A DNA stretch of 34,843 nt from Robertmurraya sp. (GTDB taxonomy: Bacteria > Bacillota > Bacilli > Bacillales > Cytobacillaceae), in contig JANWJP010000057.1 in the NCBI GenBank assembly GCA_025451895.1, positions 1 through 34,843 of the forward strand. The letters run 5' to 3'. Of this stretch, positions 1 to 9,301 are shown one piece after another (position 1 is the first letter of the stretch; every line of letters begins with the position of its first letter). The notes under the pieces are model-generated. The model searched no databases, was not told where the DNA came from, and was given only the letters and a program-made list of their open reading frames with translations. The translations under genes were made by a program, and so were the position numbers.

Positions 1-1269
1 AACATTTTTATAGCCATATTTATTGGCAATCGTTGAAATATCGACAATCGTTTCCGAAGGATTCAAAAGATACGCAGCCAGAAGGGCATCAAATTCTGCT
101 CCCCGGAGGTTGATGCCGTAACGCTTTAAAACAACGGCTGTCCGTTTCGCATCATAAACAATTTTTTTCTTTGTCTGATCCTCGGCCCAGGCCTTAAAAA
201 TATCTGACTGTAAACAATCATCCGGATCTAAAGAATATTTCCCCTTTTCGTTTACCACAGCGATACCAATAACAGGGGCAAAATGATAATTTTCCTCAAA
301 AACTTCCAGGTAAAAAGCAGATTCCCCTGTAAACAGATCCTCTTTTAAATGACTGATTTGTTCAAATTCAATTGGTTCCAGTTCTGCTTTTTCACCGGGG
401 GCTGCATCGCCTTCAAACTTTTCCAGCAATGATTTAAAATCCAGTTCCCGGAACAGGGCAATCAGTTTTTCTTTATTAACTCCTTTATATTTAAAGTCGT
501 CCAGCTCTTTTTCCACCGGAGCCTCCCGCAAAATCGTTGCAAGCTCCTTGCTCATAAGAGCCTGATCTTTATACTGTTCCAACTTCTCCTTCAGTTTTTT
601 TCCGCTTATTTTTTCAATCGATTGGAGAACATTTTCAACGGAAGAAAATTCTTTTAACAGCTTAATCGCCGTTTTTTCACCAACACCCGGCACGCCGGGA
701 ATATTATCTGACGCGTCCCCCATTAATCCTTTCATATCTATAATTTGCTCTGGAGCCAGTCCGTATTTTTCGCGCAAATGTTCAGGAGTATATTCCTCAA
801 TGTCAGTGATGCCTTTTCTCGTAATTCCCACTGTTGTTTGTTCCGAAGTCAATTGCGTCAAGTCCTTGTCTCCGGAAATGATTTTGACTTCAAAACCTTC
901 CTGTTCTGCTCTTAAAGAAAGAGTTCCAATAATATCGTCAGCTTCATAGTTTTCCAATTCATATTGGGAAATTCCCCAGGCATCCAATAATTCCCGGATA
1001 AATGGAAATTGTTCGGACAGTTCCGGAGGTGTTTTTTGTCTGCCACCTTTATATTCACTGTACGTTTTGTGTCGAAAAGTCGTTTTTCCGGCATCAAAAG
1101 CAACCATAATATGGGTCGGTTTTTCTTCGTCGATAATTTTTGTCAGCATCAATGTAAATCCGTAGACAGCGTTCGTGTGAATCCCTTTATCATTATTGAG
1201 CAGCGGCAAAGCAAAAAATGCCCTGTATGCAATACTGTTTCCATCGATAAGAACAAGTTTCTTTGACAA
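1..1269 (-). CDS. polA: DNA polymerase I, N-terminal part (cut by window edge)
   Basis: This is the first 423 codons of DNA polymerase I, which fills gaps and removes RNA primers in replication and repair. The 5' nuclease domain (about residues 1-300) has its acidic metal ligands: LVLIDGNS (D9), VAFDAGK, NYEADDIIG, SGDKDLTQL and GDASDNIPGVPGVGEKTA with its helix-hairpin-helix. The following 3'-5' exonuclease-like domain lacks the catalytic DxE pair (AFYLEVFEEN in its place), as in Bacillus enzymes without proofreading. The polymerase domain lies outside the window. The start is TTG at 1269, preceded by AAAGGAGGAG at good spacing; no ATG fits. It is downstream of hflKC and separated from it by a 234-bp gap with a hairpin, so it probably has its own transcription signals. 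Confidence 0.95.
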   Translation of the reverse strand, partial: MSKKLVLIDGNSIAYRAFFALPLLNNDKGIHTNAVYGFTLMLTKIIDEEKPTHIMVAFDAGKTTFRHKTYSEYKGGRQKTPPELSEQFPFIRELLDAWGISQYELENYEADDIIGTLSLRAEQEGFEVKIISGDKDLTQLTSEQTTVGITRKGITDIEEYTPEHLREKYGLAPEQIIDMKGLMGDASDNIPGVPGVGEKTAIKLLKEFSSVENVLQSIEKISGKKLKEKLEQYKDQALMSKELATILREAPVEKELDDFKYKGVNKEKLIALFRELDFKSLLEKFEGDAAPGEKAELEPIEFEQISHLKEDLFTGESAFYLEVFEENYHFAPVIGIAVVNEKGKYSLDPDDCLQSDIFKAWAEDQTKKKIVYDAKRTAVVLKRYGINLRGAEFDALLAAYLLNPSETIVDISTIANKYGYKNV

Positions 1270-1366
1270 ATGTACTCCTCCTTTTAACGATAAATTTCCC
1301 GGACTTTTCAAATGAACTCCGTATGAAAAAAGCCGAATCCGGCAAGGCACTTTCAATATCCGTAAA

Positions 1367-1431
1367 AAAAACCGTCCATTCTCCTTCCTATTCTAACATG
1401 AGAGCATTTAGAAAGGAAAATGGCGGTTTTT
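1367..1431 (-). terminator. Imperfect hairpin between hflC and polA
   Basis: Arms 1413-1431 and 1367-1386 pair with one bulge and one mismatch around a 26-nt loop, and a T-run follows on the minus strand, as expected for a terminator after hflC. The loop holds TGTTAGAAT (1398-1390), an extended -10 look-alike that could serve polA. Terminator, promoter or both cannot be settled by eye. Confidence 0.45.
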
Positions 1432-1503
1432 ATCTTGTCCTGTCTTTTATTTCAATCCTGTAACCTGCCGTTAAAAAGAAAACATCGCCTGCGTTCAATG
1501 CGC

Positions 1504-2445
1504 TTATTCCATATACCCCATTAACAGGCGGGCATATGGTGAATCAGCCGGCAGAACGATAACCGTTTCACCGTTGATTGTTTTCTTATAGGATTCCAGC
1601 GTACGGTACAGTTCAAAAAACTGCGGATCTTTAGAAAATGCTTCGTTATAAATGCGGGCCGCTTCCGCTTCCCCTTCCCCGCGGATTACTTCCGCATCTG
1701 CTTTTGCTTTCGCAATCATTTCCTGAACTTGTCTGTCAGTTTCAGCTTCAATCCGATTCTTGTCGGCATCCCCTTTTGAAAGATACTCCTGAGCCGTTGA
1801 ATGCCGTTCAGAAATCATTCTGGTGTATACAGACTGTTCATTTTCTTCAGGAAGGTCGGTTCGTTTTACACGGACATCTACAACGACAATGCCGTAATTC
1901 GCTTTGTCCAATAACTCGTTGACCTTATTAGTAATTTTGTCATTTAAAGAACCCCGGGAAGATTTTTCATCATTAATAATCTCGTCATAATTTAAACGGC
2001 CCATTTCTGTCCGGACTACGGAATAAATGAATTCCTCCATCCTTGCTTCCGCATTTTCCAAAGTCCTGGCGTTACTAATCATCTTTTTCGGATTAGTAAT
2101 TTTCCAAACAGCATATTGGTCAATGATAATTCTCTTTTTATCCTTCGTGTTAATTTCAGACTCATGAACTTCATAAGTCAATTGATACTTTGGAAGTGTT
2201 GAGACAGAATGAATAAACGGTATTTTATAATTTAATCCCGGTTTATCAATAATTCGGACAACCTCTCCGAATTGGCGGATTACTTTATATTCGCCTTCTT
2301 TGACAATAAAAATATTTGTCAGAATCAATGCCAGCAAACCAAAAATGATGATGATGGTGATTCCCAGTTTTATATAAGCACGGGGATTAAAATAATTTCC
2401 GCCTCCGCTTCGGGTCTTCATATCAATTACATTTTCATCGCTCAT
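1504..2445 (-). CDS. hflC: HflC-like SPFH/prohibitin membrane protein
   Basis: HflC partners HflK in a membrane complex that in E. coli surrounds and modulates the FtsH protease. This 313-aa protein has one N-terminal membrane segment (about residues 27-49, rich in I and L) and then an SPFH/band 7 domain (KEGEYKVIRQFGEV onward). A charged, alanine-rich coiled coil (about 190-270, AKADAEVIRGEGEAEAARIY) is typical of HflC. I chose ATG 2445 because AAGGA lies about 9 bases upstream; the GTG at 2454 is too close to it. The start overlaps the end of hflK by 11 bases, implying translational coupling. The partner ftsH is not in this window. Family assignment is firm; FtsH control in this organism is inferred. 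Confidence 0.9.
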   Translation of the reverse strand: MSDENVIDMKTRSGGGNYFNPRAYIKLGITIIIIFGLLALILTNIFIVKEGEYKVIRQFGEVVRIIDKPGLNYKIPFIHSVSTLPKYQLTYEVHESEINTKDKKRIIIDQYAVWKITNPKKMISNARTLENAEARMEEFIYSVVRTEMGRLNYDEIINDEKSSRGSLNDKITNKVNELLDKANYGIVVVDVRVKRTDLPEENEQSVYTRMISERHSTAQEYLSKGDADKNRIEAETDRQVQEMIAKAKADAEVIRGEGEAEAARIYNEAFSKDPQFFELYRTLESYKKTINGETVIVLPADSPYARLLMGYME

Positions 2446-3403
2446 TCTTTTCACTTCCTTCCGATTCTGCCTTCGATTTCTGACTTTCCAACGGACGGAT
2501 TGGGAAGTACTTTAATGTATTGCCGTCGTCATTCATAATATAGATTTCAGCATTCGGAAGCACCTGTTCCAGTGTTTCAAGAACAAGACGTTGTCTGGTT
2601 ATGCGCGGATTCGCTTTATATGCATTATAAAGTTCATTAAATACTGCTACATCCCCGATTGCTTTTTGGATGCGGGCTTCTTTTTCCCCCTGGGCCTTGG
2701 AAATAATGGCATCCTTTTCCCCTTCTGCTTCATTCAGTCTCTTGTTTTGGTATTTTTTCGCTTCATTAATTTTCGTATTCATCGTTTCTCTTGCATCCGT
2801 TACATCTGTAAATGCTTTGCGGACTTCTTTATTGGGAAGCTCGACATCCTGAAGCTTAACAGTCAAAACAGAAATGCCAATATCATATTTTTCCATGAGG
2901 GCCGTAAGCAATTCCCAAACTTCAGCTTCAATTTCCGCTTTTCCTGATGTCAGGGCATCGTCAATTTTTGAACTTCCGATAATACTCCTTAATGAGGCTG
3001 AAGTTGCGTCATAGAGAATATCTCTCGGATTTTCGGCATTATACAAATACTTGGCCGGATCAGTTATTTTCCACTGAACAACGAGATCTGCCAATACAAT
3101 ATTCTCGTCGCCGGTAATCATCTTTGTTTCATTGGGAAATTCTTTAATTTCACCATTTTCTTCTGTATATCCGAATGTTAAACTGAACGTTTCCTTCGAA
3201 AGTTTTTCTACCTTTTGAACCGGCCACGGAAATTTGAAATGAAGCCCCGATTCCGTAACAGTTGAATCAACCTTACCGAATGTCACAATAACGGCCTGCT
3301 CTGATTCATCAACCGTGTACCATGTTGTAAAAGCGATCACACCAAGGATACCTATCGCAACTGCAAACCCGACAATGGCATATATTCTTTTCAGGCTGAC
3401 CAA
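2435..3403 (-). CDS. hflK: HflK-like SPFH/prohibitin membrane protein
   Basis: HflK is the other half of the HflKC complex. The 322-aa product has a single N-terminal membrane anchor (about residues 6-27, YAIVGFAVAIGILGVIAF) and an SPFH domain beginning at DESEQAVIVTFGKV. A coiled coil rich in K, E and A follows (about 210-270, NEAEGEKDAIISKAQGEKEA), and the C-terminal tail is charged. The start is TTG 3403 with AGGAGGGGG about 8 bases upstream; a 19-residue upstream extension has no ribosome site and would cross it. The gene lies 274 bp after phoR and overlaps hflC. In B. subtilis, as I recall, phoPR is followed directly by polA, so this pair is an insertion relative to that order. Confidence 0.9.
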   Translation of the reverse strand: MVSLKRIYAIVGFAVAIGILGVIAFTTWYTVDESEQAVIVTFGKVDSTVTESGLHFKFPWPVQKVEKLSKETFSLTFGYTEENGEIKEFPNETKMITGDENIVLADLVVQWKITDPAKYLYNAENPRDILYDATSASLRSIIGSSKIDDALTSGKAEIEAEVWELLTALMEKYDIGISVLTVKLQDVELPNKEVRKAFTDVTDARETMNTKINEAKKYQNKRLNEAEGEKDAIISKAQGEKEARIQKAIGDVAVFNELYNAYKANPRITRQRLVLETLEQVLPNAEIYIMNDDGNTLKYFPIRPLESQKSKAESEGSEKNER

Positions 3404-3431
3404 ATATAACCCCCTCCTATTACAAATTTTT

Positions 3432-3501
3432 CCCGTATATCGGGTGCAAAAAGGAAACAAAAATTTTCCTTACTAATAAAGGTCTTACGGATATTCTAAC
3501 A
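3432..3501 (-). promoter_or_regulatory. Candidate hflK promoter and leader hairpins
   Basis: TGTTAGAAT (3501-3493) fits an extended -10 box; no good -35 is visible. The implied leader of about 80 nt contains two small hairpins, AAGGAAA/TTTCCTT (3451-3457 with 3465-3471) and CCCG/CGGG (3432-3435 with 3441-3444), just before the ribosome site. The same nonamer TGTTAGAAT occurs upstream of polA. Confidence 0.4.
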
Positions 3502-3677
3502 AAAAGTTTCAGATTTTTACTGTAAATCGTTTTTATTGTTAAATTTTTATTGCAAAGGCGAATTTTGTCTAAAAAGGGCAGACTGTAAGTATGCAAATTA
3601 TTATTTTAAAAAAAATTGGTACCATATCTCCTTTTTAAATGCAAATTCAGGCCGCCTTGACTTCATATGCCTTCTTC

Positions 3678-5486
3678 TTACTTGCGGCCTGATTGATTAA
3701 AAACCCTTTTTCGGGCTAAGTAGTCTTTAAATAATTTAACGGTAAAAATCGTTCCTTTTCCCAATTCGCTTTCCACGGATATTTCTCCGTGATGTGCTTC
3801 AACAATATGCTTAACAATTGCTAGTCCTAAACCGGTTCCCCCGGAGCTGCGGTTTCTCGCCTTATCCACCCGGTAAAAACGCTCAAAAATCCGCGGAAGT
3901 TCTTTTTTATCGATCCCAATTCCTGTATCCTTCACGCTTACAGAAACTGAATCCGCCTCATCTGCATAAGAAACCGTTACCTTGCCTCCATCCGGTGTGT
4001 AGTTAATAGCGTTCGTAATCAAATTAACAAATACCTGTTTCAGGCGGTACTCGTCCCCTTCAACACAAGCCGCCTCATCAGATTTTTCAAAAACAAGCTC
4101 TATTCTCTTCTCTTCCGCTCTCTTTTCAAGAATTGGCAAAATGTCTTCAATCAGACTGACCATATTGCAATTTTGAAAGGAAAGAATATTGCCGTGCTGT
4201 TCAATTTTCGACAATTCCAACAGATCATGAACAAGATTTTGCAAACGTTCGCTTTCCGTTAAAATAATTTTTAAAAAAGCCTCCAATGTATCCTTATCAT
4301 TCATCGCCCCGTCCAATAAGGTTTCTGAAAAACCCTTAATTGACGTAATTGGGGTTTTTAACTCATGAGAAACATTGGCTACAAAATCTTTCCTCATTTG
4401 CTCCAGCTTTTTCATTTCCGTTATATCATGGAATACCAGGAGAATTCCTTTCCAGTCATCATTTGTGCCGATGATGGGGACCCCGTACACATCAAAATAA
4501 CGCCGTTCAATATCCAGGCTGATAATGATTTCCCTGTGAACTTTTTGTTCAGTCATGAAAATTTCTTCAATTAAATTGGAAATCTCCTTGTGCCGGATTG
4601 CGTCATAATATAGATGCCCGATATAATCCTCTTCCTTTATTCGAAAAGTTTCCTTATATGTACGGTTGATCAGGGTGATATATCCCCTGCTGTCAACAAG
4701 AATAAGCCCTGTCCCCATGTTTTCAATTAAAGTTGTCAGCCGGTCCTGCTGTATTTCCCTGGCTTTAACCATTTCTTGAAGATTTCTGGCAAGAACATTG
4801 ATGGATGTGCTCAGCATCCCCGTTTCATTTTCCATGCCTTCATACGTCCTTGCACGGTAATTCCCCCTTGCCAGCTCATAAGCAACCTTGGTTGCCGATT
4901 CAATCGGTTTCGTGTACCTTTCAGTAATCCGCGCACCAATGATCATAATGATAATTAGGGCTAAGCCAAGACTGACAATTAAAATCCACCAAATCTGTTT
5001 ATAGGCATCCTTAATTTCATTCAGCTTTACACTGAGGAAAACATAACCCGTTACCTGGCCATTTTCCTCAATCGTACTCCAATAAAAACGGAGATTGTTG
5101 CCTCCCCCCGCTTCATAATACTTTTCATTGCTGTTCCGGATGCTGTTTTCTGCAACAATTTGCCTGATCGTTTCATAATAGGGAGTAAAATTCGTATCAT
5201 CCCCTTCCCGGCTGTCAAAAAGAATGTCGCCTTCTTTGCTGACAATGGAAATACGTGAGTCTAATGATTCACTGAATATTTCCATTTTTCTCCGCAACAT
5301 ATCCTTATTTCCGTCACTGTTTCTTATATATTCTGCAATCAAATCTGCTTCCTTCACCATCCGGCTGTCAATGGACCGGCTGTAATAACTCTTGAATAAC
5401 TCACCGAGCAGCAAACCTAAACTGATTAAGACAATAAAAATCAGGGACAGAAGGCCGAAGAACAGCTTTGTCCGGTAACTTTTCAT
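3678..5486 (-). CDS. phoR: PhoR-type sensor histidine kinase
   Basis: This membrane kinase senses phosphate limitation and phosphorylates PhoP. The 602-aa protein has a membrane segment at about residues 8-28, an extracytoplasmic sensor region (29-165) and a second membrane segment (166-184). A HAMP linker (185-240) and a PAS domain (about 250-360) follow. The HisKA motif SHELKTP carries the phospho-accepting H374. The ATPase domain has an N box (NLITNAINYTPDGG) and G boxes (DTGIGI, GGTGLGLAIV). The start ATG overlaps the phoP stop by four bases (ATGA), so the pair is translationally coupled. Domain order and pairing match Bacillus PhoR; the sensed signal is inferred from the family. Confidence 0.95.
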   Translation of the reverse strand: MKSYRTKLFFGLLSLIFIVLISLGLLLGELFKSYYSRSIDSRMVKEADLIAEYIRNSDGNKDMLRRKMEIFSESLDSRISIVSKEGDILFDSREGDDTNFTPYYETIRQIVAENSIRNSNEKYYEAGGGNNLRFYWSTIEENGQVTGYVFLSVKLNEIKDAYKQIWWILIVSLGLALIIIMIIGARITERYTKPIESATKVAYELARGNYRARTYEGMENETGMLSTSINVLARNLQEMVKAREIQQDRLTTLIENMGTGLILVDSRGYITLINRTYKETFRIKEEDYIGHLYYDAIRHKEISNLIEEIFMTEQKVHREIIISLDIERRYFDVYGVPIIGTNDDWKGILLVFHDITEMKKLEQMRKDFVANVSHELKTPITSIKGFSETLLDGAMNDKDTLEAFLKIILTESERLQNLVHDLLELSKIEQHGNILSFQNCNMVSLIEDILPILEKRAEEKRIELVFEKSDEAACVEGDEYRLKQVFVNLITNAINYTPDGGKVTVSYADEADSVSVSVKDTGIGIDKKELPRIFERFYRVDKARNRSSGGTGLGLAIVKHIVEAHHGEISVESELGKGTIFTVKLFKDYLARKRVFNQSGRK

Positions 5487-6194
5487 CCTTGCCGCGGCTC
5501 CTCAAGCTTATACCCGTACCCTCTAATGGTTTTGATATAAACCGGTTTTTTAGTGTTTTCTTCCATCTTATCCCGCAAATGACTAATATGCACATCTACT
5601 ATTCTTGTATCCCCGGCAAAATCATAATTCCAAACAGCGCTCAGCAACTGGTCCCTCGTCAAAACACGGCCTTTATTTTGAGATAAATAAAGAAGGAGTT
5701 CAAACTCTTTTGGAGTCAATTCCAATAATTCATCTTTATAATAGGCCTCGTAATGCTCCGGGAAAATTTTCAGTTCACCCACTTGAATCGTTTCTTCCTC
5801 TTGTTCCTTTTCCTCTTCCGAAACAGTCCTGTTCCCGGTACGCCTCAAAATGGCTTTCACGCGTGCGACAAGCTCCCGCGGACTAAAGGGCTTTGTCATA
5901 TAATCATCAGCCCCTAACTCCAATCCCAGCACCTTGTCGAACTCATCGTCCTTTGCTGTAAGCATTAAAATCGGAGTTTCAAGCTTTTGCTGCCTGAGTT
6001 GTTTACACACTTCAATTCCATCAAGCTTTGGCAGCATCAAATCAAGCACAATCAGGTCAGGTCGCTCCATCAATGCTTTATTTTTTGCCTCTTCTCCATC
6101 CACCGCTGAAATAACTTCAAACCCGGACTGCTCCAGGTTGTACTGAAGTAAAGTCAAAATGGACTGCTCATCATCAACAATTAAAATCTTCTTC
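5483..6194 (-). CDS. phoP: PhoP-type response regulator (OmpR family)
   Basis: PhoP activates or represses phosphate-starvation genes once PhoR phosphorylates it. The protein is 237 aa, the usual length; with its GTG initiator the gene runs to base 6196. The receiver domain holds the acidic pair in ILIVDDE, the phospho-acceptor D52 (IVLDLMLPK), the conserved threonine in MLTAKDD and lysine in MTKPFSP. The C-terminal winged helix (about residues 135-235) contains TPKEFELLLYL and TRIVDVHISHLRDK. GGAGG lies 8 bases upstream of the GTG. It heads the phoPR pair, and the AT-rich region in front carries a TATAAT box with a poor -35, fitting a promoter that needs an activator such as PhoP itself. Confidence 0.95.
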
Positions 6195-6196
6195 AC

Positions 6197-6933
6197 TCTA
6201 AAAGCCTCCGAAATTTATCTATTTTCTGTGCTATAGTCCATTATAATATAAATATTTCCCAGTTTACGAAATTTACAATATTTTTAAACTTAGCCGTTTT
6301 TGTAAAATAAATAAAAAAATTGTAATTTTCGTTTGTCAAAATTTTATAGAGTCATTTCAAAAATAACAATTGTTCTGCGCCTTACGACAAAATCAAACAC
6401 AATTCGGACCTTTGGCTGCTTCCTGAAAACTGTCGGGACGAGGAGTTTTTGTGGATTTGCGGTGATGTTTTTTGGCGAAATAAATAGAATGGGACTTAAG
6501 GAGGGACTTTGAGTCCTGTTTTGAATTTACTTCTTTTATGGTGATGCAACTTGAAAGGTTAAAGCCCGTTTTAAATCATTTTTTGATATTTGGGACCCAA
6601 AAAAGCATGTTGGGGACAGTTTACAGCAAACCTGTCTCTACTCGGGATCTAGCTATGGGTTTTAATCCCGTTCCGTTCGTCTTTTCTATTATATGGGATC
6701 TAAAATCAGATTTTGGAATCCGGTTTTTATTTATGATTTTTCAAACAGGCCATAATATTAAGTGTTATTTCCCCCTTAGTCATATTTCTCCTTCAAACAA
6801 GCCCCAGAACCAATTTTTGATAACCCAAGTCTGTTTTTTCATTTCAATTTGGGATCTAAAGCAATTTATTAAATCCCTGATTATATCTCTTTATACAAAG
6901 TGCTACAGTCTAAACAAAAAACCGGGCACATAA
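6197..6933. other. Gene-free gap with hairpin-rich repeats
   Basis: No credible gene lies here; the only open frame of size (6538-6933 plus) has no ribosome site and no recognisable protein character. After the AT-rich phoP promoter region there is a patch of short palindromes. These include TTTGGGACCCAAA (6589-6601), a GGGGACAG...CTGTCTC hairpin (about 6612-6640), and three GGGATCTA copies (6644, 6695, 6851), each followed by a partial complement such as ATCCCG (6665-6670) or ATCCC (6873-6877). This looks like decayed dispersed-repeat sequence. Confidence 0.5.
6240..6270 (-). promoter_or_regulatory. Candidate phoP promoter
   Basis: TATAAT on the minus strand at 6245-6240 lies about 44 bases before the phoP start. 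The hexamer 17 bases upstream (CGTAAA) is a poor -35. TTTACA/TTGTAA-like motifs occur further upstream, resembling loose Pho boxes, but their spacing is not regular enough to call an operator. Confidence 0.45.
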
Positions 6934-6976
6934 TAAAAAAGCTGTCCCTGGAACTTAAAAATTTCAGGGACAGCTA
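6934..6976 (-). terminator. mdh terminator
   Basis: A perfect 11-bp stem (AGCTGTCCCTG at 6940-6950 with CAGGGACAGCT at 6965-6975) and a 14-nt loop are followed on the minus strand by TTTTTTATTA. It lies just after the mdh stop and ends the citZ-icd-mdh direction of transcription. Confidence 0.9.
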
Positions 6977-6992
6977 TTCGAACGAATATGGA

Positions 6993-7931
6993 TTATGATA
7001 AAACTGACATTACATTGCGAACAGATTCTGCTGATTTCTCAAGAGCCGCTTTTTCTTCAGCAGTTAATTCAAGTTCAATTACCTTTTCAATTCCATTTCC
7101 TCCAAGGATCGTCGGAACACCAAGGTAAATTCCTTCAAATCCGTATTCTCCCTCAAGGTAAGCGATCGCCGGAAGAATACGACGTTGATCCTTAAGGATC
7201 GCTTCGCACATTTCAACTAAGGAGGCAGCCGGAGCATAGTAAGCACTACCGTTTCCTAACAGATTCACAATTTCACCGCCGCCTTTACGGGTGCGTTCAA
7301 CAATGGCTTCCATGCGGTCTTTTGGAATTAACGTTTCTAAAGGAACACCACCGGCATAGGAATATCTTACAAGAGGAACCATGTCGTCTCCGTGTCCACC
7401 TAATACAAAGCCGGTTACATCTTTGACGGAAACGTTCAATTCTTGAGCAACGAACGTACGGAAACGAGCAGTATCAAGAACACCTGATTGACCGATTACG
7501 CGGTTTTTCGGAAAACCGGTTTCTTTAAAAATAGTATAAGTCATTGCATCAACAGGGTTTGTCAGTACGACTACAAAAGCATTTGGAGAATACTTGACAA
7601 TTTCCTGTGCAACGCTCTTCATAATTTTTTCATTCGTTTGAACCAAATCGTCACGGCTCATTCCGGGTTTCCGGGCAATTCCCGCTGTAACGACTACGAT
7701 ATCAGAATCCTTTGTATCTTCATAATTGGAAGTACCAATTATATTTGCATCAAAACCTTGAACCGGGCTTGCTTCTAACATATCAAGAGCCTTACCCTTT
7801 GTAGGATTCTCCATTTGCGGGATATCAACAAGCACCACATCACCCAACTCTTTTTGTGCGAGTAGGAATGCAGTTGTTGCTCCGGTAAATCCTCCGCCTA
7901 TGACTGAAATTTTCTTACGTCTTAAAGACAT
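6993..7931 (-). CDS. mdh: Malate dehydrogenase
   Basis: This enzyme oxidises malate to oxaloacetate with NAD in the TCA cycle. The 312-aa protein is of the LDH-like MDH type found in Bacillus. It has a nucleotide-binding loop ([10 protein letters not shown]), the acidic residue after strand two that favours NAD (VVLVDIPQ), a substrate arginine region ([11 protein letters not shown]), [10 protein letters not shown], and the catalytic histidine in [12 protein letters not shown] 7931 is preceded by AAAGGAGGG. It follows icd by about 100 bp with a hairpin between, and a strong terminator follows. Confidence 0.97.
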   Translation of the reverse strand: MSLRRKKISVIGGGFTGATTAFLLAQKELGDVVLVDIPQMENPTKGKALDMLEASPVQGFDANIIGTSNYEDTKDSDIVVVTAGIARKPGMSRDDLVQTNEKIMKSVAQEIVKYSPNAFVVVLTNPVDAMTYTIFKETGFPKNRVIGQSGVLDTARFRTFVAQELNVSVKDVTGFVLGGHGDDMVPLVRYSYAGGVPLETLIPKDRMEAIVERTRKGGGEIVNLLGNGSAYYAPAASLVEMCEAILKDQRRILPAIAYLEGEYGFEGIYLGVPTILGGNGIEKVIELELTAEEKAALEKSAESVRNVMSVLS

Positions 7932-7987
7932 TGAAATTCCCTCCTTTAGTGTACGAAAGCAAAACTATCCATTAATTGATATGTAAA

Positions 7988-8015
7988 GGGGCTGACAACA
8001 AATCTTGCGTCAGCC
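7988..8015 (-). repeat. Hairpin between icd and mdh
   Basis: GGCTGAC (7990-7996) and GTCAGCC (8009-8015) form a perfect 7-bp stem, with extra G/C pairing outside it. No proper T-run follows on the minus strand, so it is more likely an RNA-stability or processing element between two operon genes than a terminator. Confidence 0.5.
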
Positions 8016-8035
8016 TCCAATTACCATATAAGAAT

Positions 8036-9301
8036 TTAATCCATATTCTTAATTAATGCATCGCCGAATTCAGAGCATTTTACTTCAGTTGCTCCATCCA
8101 TTAAACGGGCAAAGTCATAGGTAACTACTTTGGAAGCAATTGTTTTTTCAATGGCTTTAACAATTAAATCTGCTGCTTCTTTCCAGCCCAAGTGCTCAAG
8201 CATCAACACTCCGGACAGAATAACAGAAGACGGATTCACTTTATCTAAGCCTGCATATTTCGGTGCAGTACCGTGTGTAGCTTCGAAAATAGCATGTCCT
8301 GTTTCATAGTTTATATTAGCTCCGGGTGCAATTCCGATTCCGCCGACTTGAGCTGCTAACGCATCGGAGATGTAGTCTCCGTTCAGGTTCATCGTTGCAA
8401 CCACATCAAACTCACGCGGACGAGTTAAGATCTGTTGCAGGAAGATATCTGCGATAGCGTCTTTGATTATAATTTTGCCTGCAGCTTCTGCTTCTGCCTG
8501 AGCCTTATTGGCTGCTTCCACACCTTTTTCTTCTTTAATGCGATCATACTCAGCCCATGTAAATACTTTGTCACCATATTCTTTTTCGGCAAGCTCATAA
8601 CCCCAGTTCTTAAATGCACCTTCTGTGAACTTCATGATATTTCCTTTATGAACAAGGGTAACAGATTTGCGTCCTTCTCTGATTGCATATTCAATGGCAG
8701 CACGAACTAAGCGGGTTGTGCCTTCTTTAGAAACAGGCTTAATTCCGATACCTGAAGTCTCAGGGAAACGAATCTTTTTAACTCCCATTTCTTCTTGAAG
8801 GAATTTAATCACTTTCTTAACTTCTTCCGTTCCTTCCGCCCATTCAATTCCGGCATAAATATCTTCAGTGTTTTCGCGGAAAATTACCATATCTGTGTCC
8901 TGAGGACGCTTAATTGGCGAAGGAACACCTTCAAAATAACGAACGGGACGCAGACATACGAATAAGTCAAGTTCTTGGCGAAGGGCAACGTTTAAAGAAC
9001 GGATTCCTCCACCGATTGGAGTTGTAAGCGGACCTTTAATGGCAATTAAATACTCTCTGATTACATCCAATGTTTCTTGAGGAAGCCACTCTCCGGTTTG
9101 TTTGAATGCTTTTTCCCCTGCAAGTACTTCTTTCCATTCAATTTTTCTTTCGCCTTTGTATGCCTTTTCCACTGCTGCATCAAGAACTCTTGAAGCTGCC
9201 GCCCAAATGTCCGGACCAATTCCATCCCCTTCAATAAAAGGTATGACTGGATTGTTTGGAACGTTTAATACTCCGTTTGTAACTGTGATTTTTTCTCCCA
9301 T
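8036..9301 (-). CDS. icd: Isocitrate dehydrogenase, NADP type
   Basis: This enzyme converts isocitrate to 2-oxoglutarate with CO2 and NADPH. The 421-aa protein matches the E. coli/B. subtilis class. It has the substrate loop [13 protein letters not shown] with S102 (the position phosphorylated in E. coli), the [11 protein letters not shown] segment, metal-binding aspartates in the [17 protein letters not shown] region, and [15 protein letters not shown], whose K-Y pair marks NADP preference. ATG 9301 is used because GGAGGG lies 7 bases upstream; a TTG 15 bases earlier sits at the ribosome site itself. It lies between citZ and mdh, with a possible promoter of its own in the citZ-icd gap. Confidence 0.96.
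   Translation of the reverse strand: MGEKITVTNGVLNVPNNPVIPFIEGDGIGPDIWAAASRVLDAAVEKAYKGERKIEWKEVLAGEKAFKQTGEWLPQETLDVIREYLIAIKGPLTTPIGGGIRSLNVALRQELDLFVCLRPVRYFEGVPSPIKRPQDTDMVIFRENTEDIYAGIEWAEGTEEVKKVIKFLQEEMGVKKIRFPETSGIGIKPVSKEGTTRLVRAAIEYAIREGRKSVTLVHKGNIMKFTEGAFKNWGYELAEKEYGDKVFTWAEYDRIKEEKGVEAANKAQAEAEAAGKIIIKDAIADIFLQQILTRPREFDVVATMNLNGDYISDALAAQVGGIGIAPGANINYETGHAIFEATHGTAPKYAGLDKVNPSSVILSGVLMLEHLGWKEAADLIVKAIEKTIASKVVTYDFARLMDGATEVKCSEFGDALIKNMD

Noticed and set aside
3569-3625. 18-codon hydrophobic peptide frame with AAGGAG close to its ATG
   Set aside because: The spacing to the ATG is only about 2 bases and nothing else supports translation.
6538-6933. 131-codon open frame, plus strand, in the mdh-phoP gap
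   Set aside because: No ribosome site, no protein-like composition, and it runs through the hairpin repeats and into the mdh terminator edge.
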